Shown here: piece by piece, positions 9,997 to 19,978 of the stretch
How positions within the stretch are numbered: the first letter of the stretch is position 1
Layout: each line of letters starts with the position of its first letter
Assembly (NCBI GenBank): GCA_013115135.1
Contig: JABANP010000495.1
Location: forward strand, 1 to 38,830
Direction: 5' to 3'
DNA: 38,830 nucleotides
Source: Perkinsus olseni
Taxonomy: Eukaryota > Perkinsozoa > Perkinsida > Perkinsidae
Position numbers and translations under genes: made by a program
Notes under the pieces: model-generated
Seen by the model: only the letters and a program-made list of their open reading frames with translations
Told to the model about the DNA's origin: nothing
Databases searched by the model: none

Positions 9997-10422
9997 TGCG
10001 CGGTCACCGCGGTTAACGTGAGCCAAGGAACGACGAGTGCGCAAGATTAGTATCTTCGCCCGACGTATCCGACGGTTTCAACGTATCCGTAACGGCCACG
10101 CAGAGGCTGAATTTCTATCACTGCTACTGTACTGTTACAACTGTGGTTCGTACTGTTGCTACGTATTGTGATTGTGGATCGTACGTACTAGCTCTGGTCT
10201 GCTGTGTCTCTGATACGACTAGTGCACGTGAGTAGCTATAGATAGCTATAGAAGTATTGGTATTAACGACTGTGATGTTGGGTTCATAGATGGACGTGAA
10301 CTCTCTCTCTATTGAGGATTCAGGCGTTGCCAGCAGCGGTCACTTCCCCACCTTCGCTCCACTACGCGGGGTCGACGTCTATTTCTGCGTTTTTCCTGCA
10401 AGGCTCACCCCGCGACCGCGCA
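9997..10422 (+). repeat. 3' long terminal repeat
   Basis: Full-length 426-bp LTR, TG...CA, collinear with 1-424 apart from one extra CT unit and two fewer T. It should supply the polyadenylation signal of the element. Host sequence starts at 10423. Confidence 0.96.
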
Positions 10423-11234
10423 GGCGGTTTGCGATTTTTCGGGCGCGCGCTTTTGTCGACGCAAGATTCGACAGAAGTTAGTGAGCCGATCTGATTCCGA
10501 CGTTGCGACACGCAAGAGGTCTGTTAAACACAGTACCGCAGGCGGAATCCCACGCCAGCTGCCTAATCCGAACGAGTCCCCCGCTCCGCGGATTTCTATC
10601 TGAGATGAGTTACGTCAAGTTTTCGCAATCAATTTTATCCTCTTGAATGCGAATCTCGAGAAGGTTTAACTGAAATTCAGAATCAGGTCTCTCAACAGCT
10701 GATGATCAGCTGCTGATCCTATCTTGCTCCGAGGCGAAGGCAATTGGCGAATGACAAGAAAACAGCCCATGAAAGACGAGCTTCCAAACGGCAAACTCGG
10801 GTGTTGTCTCCTGCTTAATCAGTCAGTTTCTTAGCGGGTAATTCCCAGAATCTAAGGAAGCATTTTCAGGGATCTGTCTGTCCTGGGTAGCGGCTCGGGC
10901 CTGAATCCCGCTTCCCGAATCATCATAACCCTGTGGTGAGCAAATTACCTGGTCTATCGCATAGATGAAGTAGTCTGCCAAGTTCTTGCATCTTCTTTAT
11001 TACAACTACGTAATGGCCGGGCCATCCTGCTGTTATCCTATTTCCTAGGCGAAGGAGAGTACTCGATTGTTTTCTCGTTCAAGTTTTTGCAGCTATCGTA
11101 CCTGGCGATTACACGAGAAATAGCAAAACGAGTTTCTACCGGCGTGAAATTCCAAATCTTTGCGCGACGAGTGCTATCGCTCTATTCGATGGAGCTGCTA
11201 TCGGTTGTAGCTGTGAAAGTAGCATAATTTCATC
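10423..11234. other. host DNA, no gene resolved
   Basis: I see no convincing exon. A small perfect inverted repeat with 8-bp arms and a 1-nt spacer lies at 10696-10712. Confidence 0.4.
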
Positions 11235-11573
11235 ATGTCCATATTAATCGACTTCGACACGTACAATATTGAAGATGACAGCAGAGAAAAAAAGAAGGTC
11301 GACAAAACGCGGAGTGTCCTGAATAAGATACGCCGCTGGATGAAGCGGTGTTGTCGTACGGCAAGGTTAAGCATGATGATGATAAATAGAAAGATACTCA
11401 GGTTTTTCGCGCTGCGAAAGATTCATCATAATCATGGGAAGATTCCTCCTGGAGACGATCCTCGGAATCTTAGCTTGTTCCATGACTATTACGGGCATTC
11501 AAGATACCACAGAGTAACCTCCACGATGGAGGGAACAATAATGCGTCATTTAACAGGTACCATTCTTGGCTGA
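11235..11573 (+). CDS. hypothetical ORF, possible first exon
   Basis: ATG at 11235 opens 112 codons. The first about 60 residues are charged (acidic, then Lys/Arg-rich), which is plausible for a nuclear or cytosolic protein. The later part is less convincing and may be intron read-through; candidate donors lie near 11398 and inside the second half. I recognise no family. Small plus-strand exons may follow downstream. Confidence 0.3.
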   Translation: MSILIDFDTYNIEDDSREKKKVDKTRSVLNKIRRWMKRCCRTARLSMMMINRKILRFFALRKIHHNHGKIPPGDDPRNLSLFHDYYGHSRYHRVTSTMEGTIMRHLTGTILG

Positions 11574-12254
11574 AGGGAAATTGCACGATCCAGGATTTCG
11601 ACCGGTCCACCAGTTGCCATGATTGCAATTTCCGAGTGGAAATGGTGAGAAAAGTGAAAAAAAGTTCAAAAACTGAAATCAATTATTATGATGAAAATAT
11701 TGATTTCATAATACACTGTATGAGTCTAGTGAGATGATTTCGCCATTTCAAGGCGTTTCTTCTCAACTAGCCGAGATGATAAGTTTCAATGGAAAATTGA
11801 CAAAATGGATTCGTCTGAGCGTTGCCGAGCTGAAAAAACTGTGACTGTCTTATCCGACTTTCTCGCAAAATTTTTTCCGCGTCGAACAAGATCTCCTCAG
11901 CGTTTGACGTATTGCGTTTCCAAATTGCTGCAGAAAATCACTCCCGATACGACTTGACAATTTTTATGAATAATTCTTGCCCTCTGCGACGCCCCCGATT
12001 CATTGAAGGTATCCTCGGATGATGCGCCTGAAGTTGCCAATACTACAGCCCCATGGAAGCCCATCTTCGCTCACAACGTGAGTTCGCCCATCATCGCTGG
12101 CTGATTCTCTTGAAGAATTTCATCGCAATTTAAATTTTTAGTCTTCGCTCGCACTCTTTCCTTCAGCGCAGACCTCCCTCCGCTGCGTAGACGATTCGGA
12201 TGATCGTAAAAACGGAAATAAGCATATCTAGTGAAAAATAATAAGCAATAGTCA
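11574..12254 (+). other. region with unresolved small exon candidates
   Basis: Several plus-strand exon-like pieces with plausible splice sites occur, for example a piece ending at a GTGAGT donor after about 12078 (reading ...WKPIFAHN). I could not join them into one frame with the flanking ORFs. Confidence 0.3.
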
Positions 12255-12995
12255 ATGAAAGAAACTCACTCTCACCCTGTTTCACCTGGGGCACAACATC
12301 TCTCTAACCAGGTTTTTGGACTTTGCACGAAAGGCAAAGCGCGCGCTCGGTCATTAGTAACTAGCTGGTCGTTTCAGATGTTGTTGAGCACTGAGAAGTT
12401 CATGGTGAGGAAAAATGACATATCACTTGAAAACTGAGATCGTTCTTTAGCTGTGAAATTCTCAGGAGAACTCTTCCGCTCGGCGTTGGTACAACGGAAA
12501 GGTGCAACGACTGTTATCATTTTTCAGTATATTACTAAGGGCGCAATGGTCGTGCCGGAAGACGCTTTCAGATGCTGCGGTCATCCGGAACCAGAGGTGA
12601 GTTTTTATCACAACTGTTCAAGGCGCTCTTGGAGGCGATAATTGTAGACAAACATTCTCGAAACACTTTCGAGAATTATTTTATTCTTCAGCGATATTTT
12701 TGAATATCTCAGGAGCATTCGAGAACTATCAATAGGGATCTCTTGTAACTCTGAAAAGTACATAAATTTCCGACGGAAAATACCTTCCCGTTTATTTCAG
12801 AGATCGTCGTCTCCAAGTCTCCCGCCTGGCACTACTCCCGCGCTCGACCCGGCTGCATCTTTCTCTTGCTGTGAGTGCAAGATTCGTTCCTTCTTCGCTC
12901 CCATTTGTTGACGGTAAGATTTACGTCCCCCGTCGTTGCTGTAATTAACAGACGAAGAACCAGTCGTCATGAAGAGGAAAATTATTCTTTCCTGA
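12255..12995 (+). CDS. candidate six-exon gene, 100-aa unknown protein
   Basis: Exons 12255-12311, 12378-12404, 12466-12501, 12528-12596, 12801-12870 and 12952-12995 join in one frame from ATG to TGA. All introns start GT and end AG, several with good TTTCAG or TTTTTCAG acceptors. The predicted product is small and Pro/Ser-rich in the middle (PSLPPGTTPALDP) with a CCGHPEPE stretch before it. I recognise no family. The intron at 12502-12527 would be only 26 nt; reading through it is also open and gives a basic product instead, so the third to sixth exons are uncertain. A 10-bp hairpin lies in the fourth intron. Confidence 0.35.
12654..12676 (+). repeat. 10-bp perfect inverted repeat
   Basis: ATTCTCGAAA (12654-12663) and TTTCGAGAAT (12667-12676) flank a 3-nt spacer. 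It lies within the proposed intron 12597-12800. Confidence 0.6.
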
Positions 12996-13543
12996 AAACA
13001 ACACAAAATAAATCACGAAATATTTTTTTCAAAATTATGTTATTTTGTCACTTACAAAGGATATAGCGCACCCCAGCGCGCTAAGATATCCTCCCTAAAC
13101 CCTCCGCTTCTTAGGTAATTTCTATTCCTCGACATCGGGTCTACTTTTGCGATGCGTGGACAGCCCCATCGTGCCAGTCATCGACGCCATGGCCTTGCAG
13201 GTAGGCTATTGCCAAAAGATATGCTCGAAAATGAATCTTGAACAGATTCCGGATCGGCGAAGGTGGCCCAGCGAATGGTAAGTCGAGTGGACAGAATGAT
13301 GCTCCACACGCGTGTGCACTATCTCGTTGCAGTAGGTGTAGTTGTAGAACACAACATAAGTAGATTGGGCTCATAGTGAACGGGATAGAGCAGATAGGAA
13401 AGCGGAAAATTTCCGCCGGAAATTCCTCTGCGGTATAGCTGAGAGAATGGTGTGATAATGCGAAGCTAGTATGAGCAGCACAGCTCCATTGTGTTATGTA
13501 GACAGGGCACGCGTGCTCTACTGAAAATCCTTGAAACTTGAAC
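12996..13543. other. no gene resolved
   Basis: ORFs occur on both strands (13141-13374 minus; a plus-strand piece ending at a GTAGGC donor near 13201), but neither has a supported start or partner exon. Confidence 0.3.
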
Positions 13544-13587
13544 GAATAAGAAAAGATTCTTTTCTTATTCTTTTCAAAAGAATCTTT
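13544..13587. repeat. two overlapping, mutually exclusive hairpins
   Basis: Arms 13544-13554/13560-13570 (11 bp, 5-nt loop) and 13552-13563/13576-13587 (12 bp, 12-nt loop) share bases, so only one can form at a time. They lie just beyond the stop codon of the minus-strand gene ending at 13590, so they would be in its 3' untranslated region or act in transcription end or mRNA stability (inference). Confidence 0.6.
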
Positions 13588-13589
13588 GT

Positions 13590-14167
13590 TTATAAAACTC
13601 TTTTGGATCTTTCATAAATTTCACATACTTCAAGCGGCTCGCGAGGGGAGAGACTTCCCAGGTAGGTTTGTGGCCAGCGTGGTCCGTAGACTGTGCCATA
13701 GCCCTTGGGACCCAAGTCTCGGACATGATGGGTCCCCATGAAATACAGTAAAATCACACCTTCAGGAATAATAATTCCGAAGAATCCTGGAATATCACGC
13801 GTTCCGGGGAACGGGGAAGAATACAATTTTACATTCGCTGCAAACCTCGCCGCTTCGAGGATACCGCCCGTGTATGTTTCCGTATCAACCGTCATTGCAG
13901 ACTTGAATCCGTCCCGGGCGAACACGAGCGTCATCACGGCCGTTGAGGCAGGACGACTCCCGGACGGCATCCAAGAGATGGTCATTGGAGGCGTATCTTT
14001 CATAGTGAGGTTGAACTGCGTTTGTATTATTCAAGTCCTATTTAGCAGGTTCTGATAATTCTACTGCTCACCCATTCAAGAGTGCGCAAACGAGTGGCCC
14101 AACTTGGCGCGTGTCTGTGGGGCACATTGTCGTGTCGTCTATTGCGGGAGGGGATTTCTTTTCTCAT
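13590..14167 (-). CDS. hypothetical two-exon gene, about 173 aa
   Basis: Exon 1 is 14167-14072, then a 56-nt GT-AG intron (14071-14016), then exon 2, 14015-13590, ending TAA. The frame is kept across the junction. The exon 2 product reads as a normal folded protein with mixed beta-type composition (for example PMTISWMPSGSRPAS and IPGFFGIIIPEGVILLYF); a hydrophobic stretch near its middle could be a strand or a membrane segment. I recognise no family. The exon 1 product is basic and less certain, so the true start may differ. The plus strand is also partly open here (13738-14055), but the minus reading has the better splice support. Confidence 0.45.
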
Positions 14168-14954
14168 GTAAGTTGAGAAGATTCCTCGACTCGGGAAGGA
14201 CGATTCGTTTCGGGAATATTAGCAACGGAGCAATCACTCGGCCAATTGCGGAGCGTATTCTCTCACTTTCACGCGGTAACTGCGTGCGTAAGCAATTTAC
14301 AGTCCGATCCGGAACAGATACGGAGAGAACACCAATCGGAAGCTCGTGGAGTGGGAGGCTCGAGAAAAACATCGAACCTCCTACTCCGCGGGAGCTCATT
14401 TACAGACTGCCCCGCTGAAAACTTCAAACTTCAGTTGAGCAAAAGGAAGCATCCGTGTTGATCGCACTCGAGGAAATCGGGAATTTCGAGAGCAAAGGGC
14501 TAGTAGAGCGAAAACTTGTCCGTTTGAAAATAATGGCGTCGCGGCCAAGACTTGGAGTAACGTCTGAAGAGCGGATGGGGGAAATGAGGCTTCGTGATTC
14601 TCAACCGTCGGTCCCGTCGCGGTTCCGGAATCTCCGACTGTGGAAGCCTAATTTGCAGCCCGGGTACCGATTCGAGAGTGTTTAAGTTCAAAGTCCAACG
14701 CCGACATTACGGCTCAGTTGGACTAGCTATTCGAGTATCATCGTACATTAACGTTGGTATAGAGCTGCAGTTCGAATCAAAGAATTCCGCGAGAAATGCT
14801 CATGCTCTCGACTGTTGCGAAGCCGTTCACTACCGGCGAGCTATAATGGATCACGGTGGAGCACTGAGTAGACGAGTGGGCTGTTGAATGACTACGCTCG
14901 TACTTGACAAGATACGATCGGTCTAGCAGAAAGCTGCTCATTGGCTGCTTTCAG
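14168..14954. other. no gene resolved
   Basis: Overlapping ORFs exist on both strands but none has convincing composition or splice sites. A polypyrimidine-AG acceptor at the right end (14944-14954) belongs to the next gene. Confidence 0.3.
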
Positions 14955-16023
14955 GAGGCCGATCATCTCAGCGATAAAAGCCTGTCGATCGATATTGACG
15001 AGGACCTGCACTTTGCTCATGAAAGTGAGTGCCATGATCTACTGTAGCCACTCCGGTGAAATGCCTAGAAGTTTTTTGCGACAGTTCGGTTCTGCACAGG
15101 CTCGTTACAAGCTGTGCTGCAGAGCTAGCCCTTTGAATAGAGCGGCTTCTCGATCATTTGACCGAGTGAGAGGAGCAAGGAAAAAAGACGTGAGAATAGC
15201 CATCTGCGAGACTCGAACCTGGGTCACTCGGCTAGGAACCTGCCAAGACTGCGAAGATGTATTCTGTCGTCGATCGCGTCCCAGTGAGCTCCAGCGCAGC
15301 GTCGTCCTCGAGTGAATCTTTTCCTCCGTCAGCCTGCCTTGACCCCGCTCCAGCCGTCGGTGCTCGAGGCTCTCCGAAGCGAGTACAAAATTCGCGCCAT
15401 GCCGCACAGTTTCTTCGAAGTGAGTGGGCGGTAGAATTTTCTACACTTCCGTCTTCCTTTCCGAAGGAATCCTCGAGAAGGATTGGATAACGACTTAGAG
15501 AATTTCCCCTCTAAATCAACTCCGTCGAATTAACATTGTTCGTTCACGACGTATGTCGACCTAACGCGCTCGAAGGATTATTTCCTCTGTCATGCAGTGC
15601 GCTTTGTATAGCAAGATTTGCTATTAAAGTTGAGAGGTTACTCACTTTGAGAAGAAGGAGCTTTCCAGCGCAGATTCGTTTTTCAGAAATCTGCATTCCT
15701 GAATGAGTCGCCGCATACGACACGAGTGGTGCATATCGTCAACCACGAGGCTCATGCGGGAAAGACGGTGAGCTCTCCGAGAGATCCATCCCTCTCCCCG
15801 TCCATTATTCTAATCTAACCTGCACGAAAACTCACTATCAGAGCTGTTGATTTTGAGGCAGATCATCTCTCAACCCGCCGTGCCGCAGCGTACTACGTCT
15901 CAGGAAAGAAGTCGTTTCGTAAAGCTCCGCATCGGTTTCCCCATCACCCGATCACAGCGTGGACGGCCAGGGGTACGGACAGCCTCTGACGCTCTGCCAC
16001 GCCTGCGTGCTCAGAGCCTATAG
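14955..16023 (+). CDS. multi-exon gene, unknown protein, partly resolved
   Basis: Well-bounded exons are 14955-15024 (acceptor GCTTTCAG, donor GTGAGT; acidic EADHLSDKSLSIDIDED), 15333-15419 (reads LTPLQPSVLEALRSEYKIR, donor GTGAGT) and 15687-15767 (acceptor TTTTTCAG, donor GTGAGC; ends NHEAHAGKT). A last exon 15862-16023 joins in frame and ends TAG with a basic tail. Exons three to five share phase 0. The link between 15024 and 15333 is unresolved; a short exon near 15141-15165 is possible but its phase does not fit the next one. A tRNA-like stretch on the opposite strand lies in that gap (15200-15250). The 5' end of the gene is not identified. I recognise no family. Confidence 0.45.
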
Positions 16024-16496
16024 CCCAGTCCAGCAGGCCTTCGATCGGATTGCCTAGGAGAAAGAATGTTTTCCTCTGACGAGACTCAATTGCCCCTGAC
16101 TCCTATGTTACCTACCTGTTCTCTCAGTGATGGTCGCCCGGCAGGCCGATATATCGGGTGAGTTTTTGAAGGATCGGGGCGTGTTTTCTCGGGTGTAGAT
16201 AGGTGACCAATCATGGGTCTCCCGAACAACAGCGGTGTCGGGATCCGTAGTGGATTCAGAGGATGGGAACTGTAGACAGTCAGCATATTTGATCAGCCTT
16301 CAGTGTACCGATTCCGGAAGATACTTCTGATAATTTCCTTTCCATCCGAGCCTACTCCGCATTGAGAAACTTACACTGAAAAAAAGCCCTGTAACCCTCT
16401 GATAGTGACTGAAGACACATTGTGTCGAAATGATTTTGAGCGCTTGACCGCTGTATTAATTATCTATATATTCTGTTCTTACTTCAGCTACCGTAA
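16024..16496. other. no gene resolved
   Basis: Nothing supportable. The right end has a pyrimidine tract and an AG at 16486-16487, ten bases before the next ATG. Confidence 0.35.
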
Positions 16497-16722
16497 ATGG
16501 CTGCCAGAGGCCAGCTCCGTGCCAAACAGCAGCAGTCGAAGGAAACCAACGAGACCAGTGCTGAGATGGGCGTTGAACGATGTGTAACTATGCTCCTTGT
16601 CTGTTATAGATGTGCTCTTGTTCATTCCTCCCATCGAGTTGAGTTGTCTCGCAGTCGAGCCAGAGTTCGCCCAGATTCACGAATTCCGTAAGCCCGTTGA
16701 AGCATCCTACTGCTCGAAGTAG
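16497..16722 (+). CDS. candidate small gene, unknown protein
   Basis: ATG at 16497 follows an ACTTCAG acceptor by ten bases, as expected for a trans-spliced or leader-spliced mRNA. The start reads MAARGQLRAKQQQSKETNE, a Gln/Lys-rich N terminus. Unspliced, the frame ends at 16691 with an Arg-rich tail. Removing a 28-nt GT-AG piece (16582-16609) instead gives a C terminus with LLFIPPIELSCLAVEPEF, ending at 16722, which looks more natural. A resemblance to small ER membrane proteins of the RAMP4 kind is only superficial. Low certainty. Confidence 0.33.
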
Positions 16723-17082
16723 GTTAATAGCGAGCTAGCGCGGAGTGCTCAACTGAGCAGAAATTGCGGTCCAGAAAGAGAAACGCACTCCAGCCCGTCG
16801 CTTATAGGCAGTGATCTCTCCTGAAATGGCTGGGGTTGAGTCAGTTAGTAGTCATCCTAGAAGCTAGGACCTAGCTAGTTCAGGAATTCTGATATGACTA
16901 TGGAATGTGAAGATGGACCGGTTCAACGGGCTCACGACGTGGGTGACGCACAACCACGCGTGTGTCCGCAGTCTCTAGGCTGTCATTCGCTTCGAGTTTC
17001 CGATTGATGCATGTCGAAGGCATACAGTAGGCCCATAGCTAGAGGCACATAAAGCTGATCTCTAGCTACAAAAGGCGATGCA
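16723..17082. other. no gene seen
   Basis: Intergenic sequence between the small ORF and tRNA-Leu. Nothing recognised, apart from the T4 run on the minus strand (17070-17073) that would end tRNA-Leu transcription. Confidence 0.4.
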
Positions 17083-17162
17083 TAACAGCTGTGGGGTTCG
17101 AACCCACGCCCTTTCGGACTGGCGCCTAAAGCCAGCGCCTTGGACCACTCGGCCAAACTGTC
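17083..17162 (-). tRNA. tRNA-Leu (anticodon TAG)
   Basis: On the minus strand all arms can be drawn: acceptor stem GACAGTT/AGCTGTT with two G-T pairs, D arm with TGGCCGAGTGG (A box), anticodon stem CTGGC/GCCAG with loop TTTAGGC, a type II variable arm, and T arm GTGGG-TTCGAAC-CCCAC (B box). The long variable arm agrees with Leu. No intron, CCA not encoded. A TTTT terminator lies about 10 nt downstream (17070-17073 on plus). Confidence 0.93.
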
Positions 17163-17372
17163 GATGATGTAATATGGTCTCTGGCGATCCAATAACGTAG
17201 CTCCTGTCGCCAGGAATATTCTGTTGGAGAAACGTAGTAGAACACCGGTGGATTCCCGAGTGCTCGTAGAACGACAGCCTCTGGCGAAACGTCGTGATGC
17301 CGACTCGGCGTAATTTTGTTTTCTTGAATGATTCTTTGTGTCGAGGGACTACAGTAGAGATGACTACAGTAT

Positions 17373-17468
17373 GTGGTCAATACTCGGGTAGTTATCCCAC
17401 TAGGCCTTCGTAACGAAAAAAGCGGAGCTCGGCACGAAGTCTCGGGTTCGAACCCCAGCCAGGGCTTT
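17373..17468 (+). other. tRNA-like sequence with B box and T run
   Basis: GGTTCGAACCCC near 17445-17456 is a good B box, followed by GGGC and a T6 run, then a T7 run. The 5' part does not fold as a tRNA and the T stem has mismatches. It may be a decayed tRNA or a tRNA-derived short element. It makes a spurious long minus-strand ORF. Confidence 0.45.
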
Positions 17469-18402
17469 TTTCTGTTTTTTTCGAGGTCATCTACAACGGT
17501 CCACGCTGGTTTTGGTTGGTGGGACGGGGATGAAAGCGATTTCGTATTTTTTGTAGAATATATAAATCGAGAGCTTTCGATTGGTATGCAACCCATGAGC
17601 TCATTCAGCATAGTCGTGGAGAAATAATTTGAACGAACGAACGAACGAACGCACAGAAAAGCGCAGAAGTGACAGTATATGCTCCGCTCGCTTCGCTCGC
17701 TCCGCAACTACAGTCACGCTCAACCTCTGGTCTGTGTTGGGAGACTTTGCGCAGTTTGACTATTAAGTGGCGAGCGCGTCATTCTGTGGCGATTCTGAGT
17801 ACTGATCTGCGTTGATATTGATCTGTGTCGTTGTCTCCGTCTCTATGTGTGTTAGCTGCGTAGCTAGCCGCTGTGTAAGTCTGTATAAGACTGAGTATTA
17901 AGTAGAAGTTATAAGACTTATTGGCAAGCCTTATTCCTGTGGTGTTTGCTGGGTTATTATCTGTGTATTCCTCTGAGGTATCTATTGCTTGTCAGATACG
18001 ATTGGGTTAACACTGTGTACATCACTCGGTTATCAGTAAGGATCATTGGTTACAAGAACTGGTTATTGTGTCGATTAGTCATGGTTAGTGAAAATGGGCG
18101 TAACTCTGAGTCATCCGCAGATGGGACTCGAACGGCCGTCAACAATAACTCAGTACGTGCTTCCGGCCCCCAACATCTGTACTGCCAAACCCAGGCCCCG
18201 GTTTTCCAGCCACGAGCCTGAGGATTTGTCATCACTCTCCCATCTCCAGTGTCAGTGGGATTTCTGACGAAGCCATGTACCGTTGCAATGCAACGGTTGC
18301 ATATCGGAATGGAACACCTGGCGCGCGCGAAATTCTGTATGCCCTCCAACATTCGAAGAGACGCCCACCGCCGGCCAGCACTGTATGTCGCAATTGATTT
18401 CG
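17469..18402. other. no gene seen; simple repeat and tRNA-like piece
   Basis: Holds a short GAAC tandem repeat (about 17631-17652), a GC-rich stretch GCTCCGCTCGCTTCGC and its continuation (17681-17705), and a minus-strand stretch with a B-box-like GTTCGAGTCCC (about 18113-18190). No supported CDS. Confidence 0.4.
17631..17652. repeat. (GAAC)n microsatellite
   Basis: About five tandem GAAC units. Confidence 0.8.
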
Positions 18403-18476
18403 GCTCTGGTGGCTCAATCGGATAGAGCGTTGGACTTCTAATCCAAAGGTTGCGGGTTCAAGTCCCGCCCAGAGTA
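18403..18476 (+). tRNA. tRNA-Arg (anticodon TCT)
   Basis: Acceptor GCTCTGG/CCAGAGT (one G-T), A box TGGCTCAATCGG, D stem GCTC/GAGC, anticodon stem TTGGA/TCCAA with loop CTTCTAA, T arm GCGGG-TTCAAGT-CCCGC, discriminator A. CCA is not encoded. No T4 run follows closely; instead a 6-bp hairpin starts 8 nt downstream. Confidence 0.95.
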
Positions 18477-18483
18477 TATGAGC

Positions 18484-18498
18484 GGCACATAATGTGCC
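18484..18498 (+). terminator. hairpin just after tRNA-Arg
   Basis: GGCACA/TGTGCC with a 3-nt spacer (TAA) starts 8 nt after the tRNA. It is placed where a Pol III terminator T run would be expected, but no T run is seen, so a role in 3'-end formation is only a guess. Confidence 0.3.
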
Positions 18499-18579
18499 AA
18501 CACATAGATCAGAACCGCCTGTTCTAGCTCCTCAACTAGTGCCAGAATGCTTAACTTCGACAGCCGAATCATTCTACTT

Positions 18580-18608
18580 CCAGTTCACCTCAGCCTGAGG
18601 TGAACTGG
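18580..18608. repeat. perfect 14-bp inverted repeat with 1-nt spacer
   Basis: CCAGTTCACCTCAG (18580-18593), C, CTGAGGTGAACTGG (18595-18608). Near-perfect palindromes with a single-base spacer can extrude as cruciforms. It lies about 100 nt after tRNA-Arg. Confidence 0.85.
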
Positions 18609-19267
18609 CAGCAGAACAAATCGGCTCATAAGAATAGCAACTCCTTCTAGGGAGTCCACCCACAAGCTACTGAGCATAATAGACTAGGCCACATGGGGGA
18701 TTCATTTAAACTTTGAACTTCGAAGGCAGCACTCCCAAACAAGGAAGTTATGATTCCTGCCTGTACGCAAGCGTGGAGCGGCACCGCGCGGCTCCAGAAG
18801 TAAGTGTAACCTCACTGGTCCTCAAGTATGGGTTATCACCCTAGGAGTATCGAAGGCGAGTTAAGCTTCAACTTTCGAGTCACAGTTAACTCAACCCAGC
18901 GGACGCCGAGTCGATCGTAGTGGGTAATTCTCTCTCAAATTGAATTCTTTCGCATCGCGGGATTGACTCATCTCATGAATCAAATTGAGTAACTGATTAA
19001 TTTCCGTCACTGATTGGACACGAGTCCTCTTTGACTATCCACGGAACCCAAGTTTCAACTTTAAACCCAACGATCATAAATCCTCACAGCAAGTGCGCCT
19101 GCTGAAGCTCGCGTTCTCATTATTCAAAAAACGGGGGCTAATTGCCTTCACCCATCCCGTTATCAGCTTTCAATCTCAAAGACGATCTCTTACCCCTGCT
19201 TGGGGACTGATCGGCTTCCTCTCTGCATGAGCAGAGTGACTTGAGCTTCTCTCACCACCAGTTGATA
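18609..19267. other. no gene seen
   Basis: No ORF of note and no exon with convincing borders on either strand. This is the downstream flank of the minus-strand gene at 19268, so it may hold that gene's 3' end or a further exon. Confidence 0.35.
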
Positions 19268-19675
19268 TCATGTAGGTAGAGGTGAAGCATGAACGAAGAC
19301 GACTGTGAACGAGAGTGGATACCGGCTCACTGAATCCTCACAAGCCCGTTCGTTACTTTCCAGATCAATCAAGGTTTCCGGGCGCTTAGAGCCGCTACCA
19401 CCATTACCGACTGGCGAGTTCTCGGAAACATCATCGACGTCTTTGAATTCGCTCGGTCCATGTGGACTCCTGGGATACTTCTCGTCGTCATCCGAGTCGC
19501 TCGAGTCTTGTGAACTCGCCATTTCGGGGTTCCTCGCTACTTGGGTGTAGCTATAGGGCCTGTCCGATCCATTCGGCTTGAGCATGCCCAACAACCTCTT
19601 AAATATGGACGCCTCGCCAGGCGTTGTCAGGATGCCGAGGACAGCGAAGGTGCTGAGGATGAAACCAAGACGCAT
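19268..19675 (-). CDS. small secreted Ser/Asp-rich protein
   Basis: The frame is open from an ATG at 19804, but the internal ATG at 19675 begins a classic signal peptide (MRLGFILSTFAVLGILTTP, then GEAS), so I choose it: 135 codons. The mature part is hydrophilic, with an acidic Ser/Asp run (SSQDSSDSDDDEK) and a Gly/Ser stretch; no Cys framework or known domain is seen. The C terminus is uncertain: a 28-nt GT-AG piece near 19310-19340 could be an intron, giving a different tail ending shortly after 19268. Likely exported or surface-associated (inference). Some other frames here are open but have poor composition. Confidence 0.55.
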   Translation of the reverse strand: MRLGFILSTFAVLGILTTPGEASIFKRLLGMLKPNGSDRPYSYTQVARNPEMASSQDSSDSDDDEKYPRSPHGPSEFKDVDDVSENSPVGNGGSGSKRPETLIDLESNERACEDSVSRYPLSFTVVFVHASPLPT

Positions 19676-19978
19676 TATGAAAAGTCTGATCAGAGCGGGC
19701 GGGGTGAGTTGGGAAATGTATTTTTGCGCGTGATCGTTGAGCGTGGGCGTGCGAAGAATTCCGTGACCGACATGTTTCCGAGCAGCGAAGTCCTCTGGTT
19801 TCATCAGGATGCTCCATGATTAGCACTGCTAATCAAGGCAGCTGAGTCTAGGCGCAGCCTCCTCAGCTCAAGTTCCCATCTTACTTCCACTATTCAACAA
19901 CCTTCTCCATCACTGGGTGTCTTACGCTTTCCCTGCAGATGCCCCAGAACGGCTTACTGTCGGATTGAAAGAGGTGCT

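Larger units (their letters stand above)
1..10422 (+). mobile_element. complete BEL/Pao-type LTR retrotransposon
   Basis: Two direct terminal repeats (1-424 and 9997-10422) flank a leader, one Gag-Pol ORF and a 3' untranslated tail. The 3' copy begins TG and ends CA; the 5' copy ends CA, and its TG would lie just before base 1. Superfamily assignment rests on the order protease, reverse transcriptase, RNase H, integrase, and on the DPLGL motif after the reverse transcriptase core, typical of Pao/BEL polymerases. No env-like ORF is seen. The ORF is uninterrupted and the LTRs match, so the copy looks young and possibly still mobile. The target-site duplication cannot be tested because the left flank is missing. 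Confidence 0.93.

Noticed and set aside
15200..15250. tRNA gene on the minus strand
   Set aside because: It has a B-box-like CAGGTTCGAGTC, but the T, anticodon and acceptor stems do not close.
17126..17707. 193-codon minus-strand ORF
   Set aside because: It reads through tRNA-Leu and a tRNA-like B box (giving GFEPETSC-type peptides) and ends in a simple repeat; not a gene.
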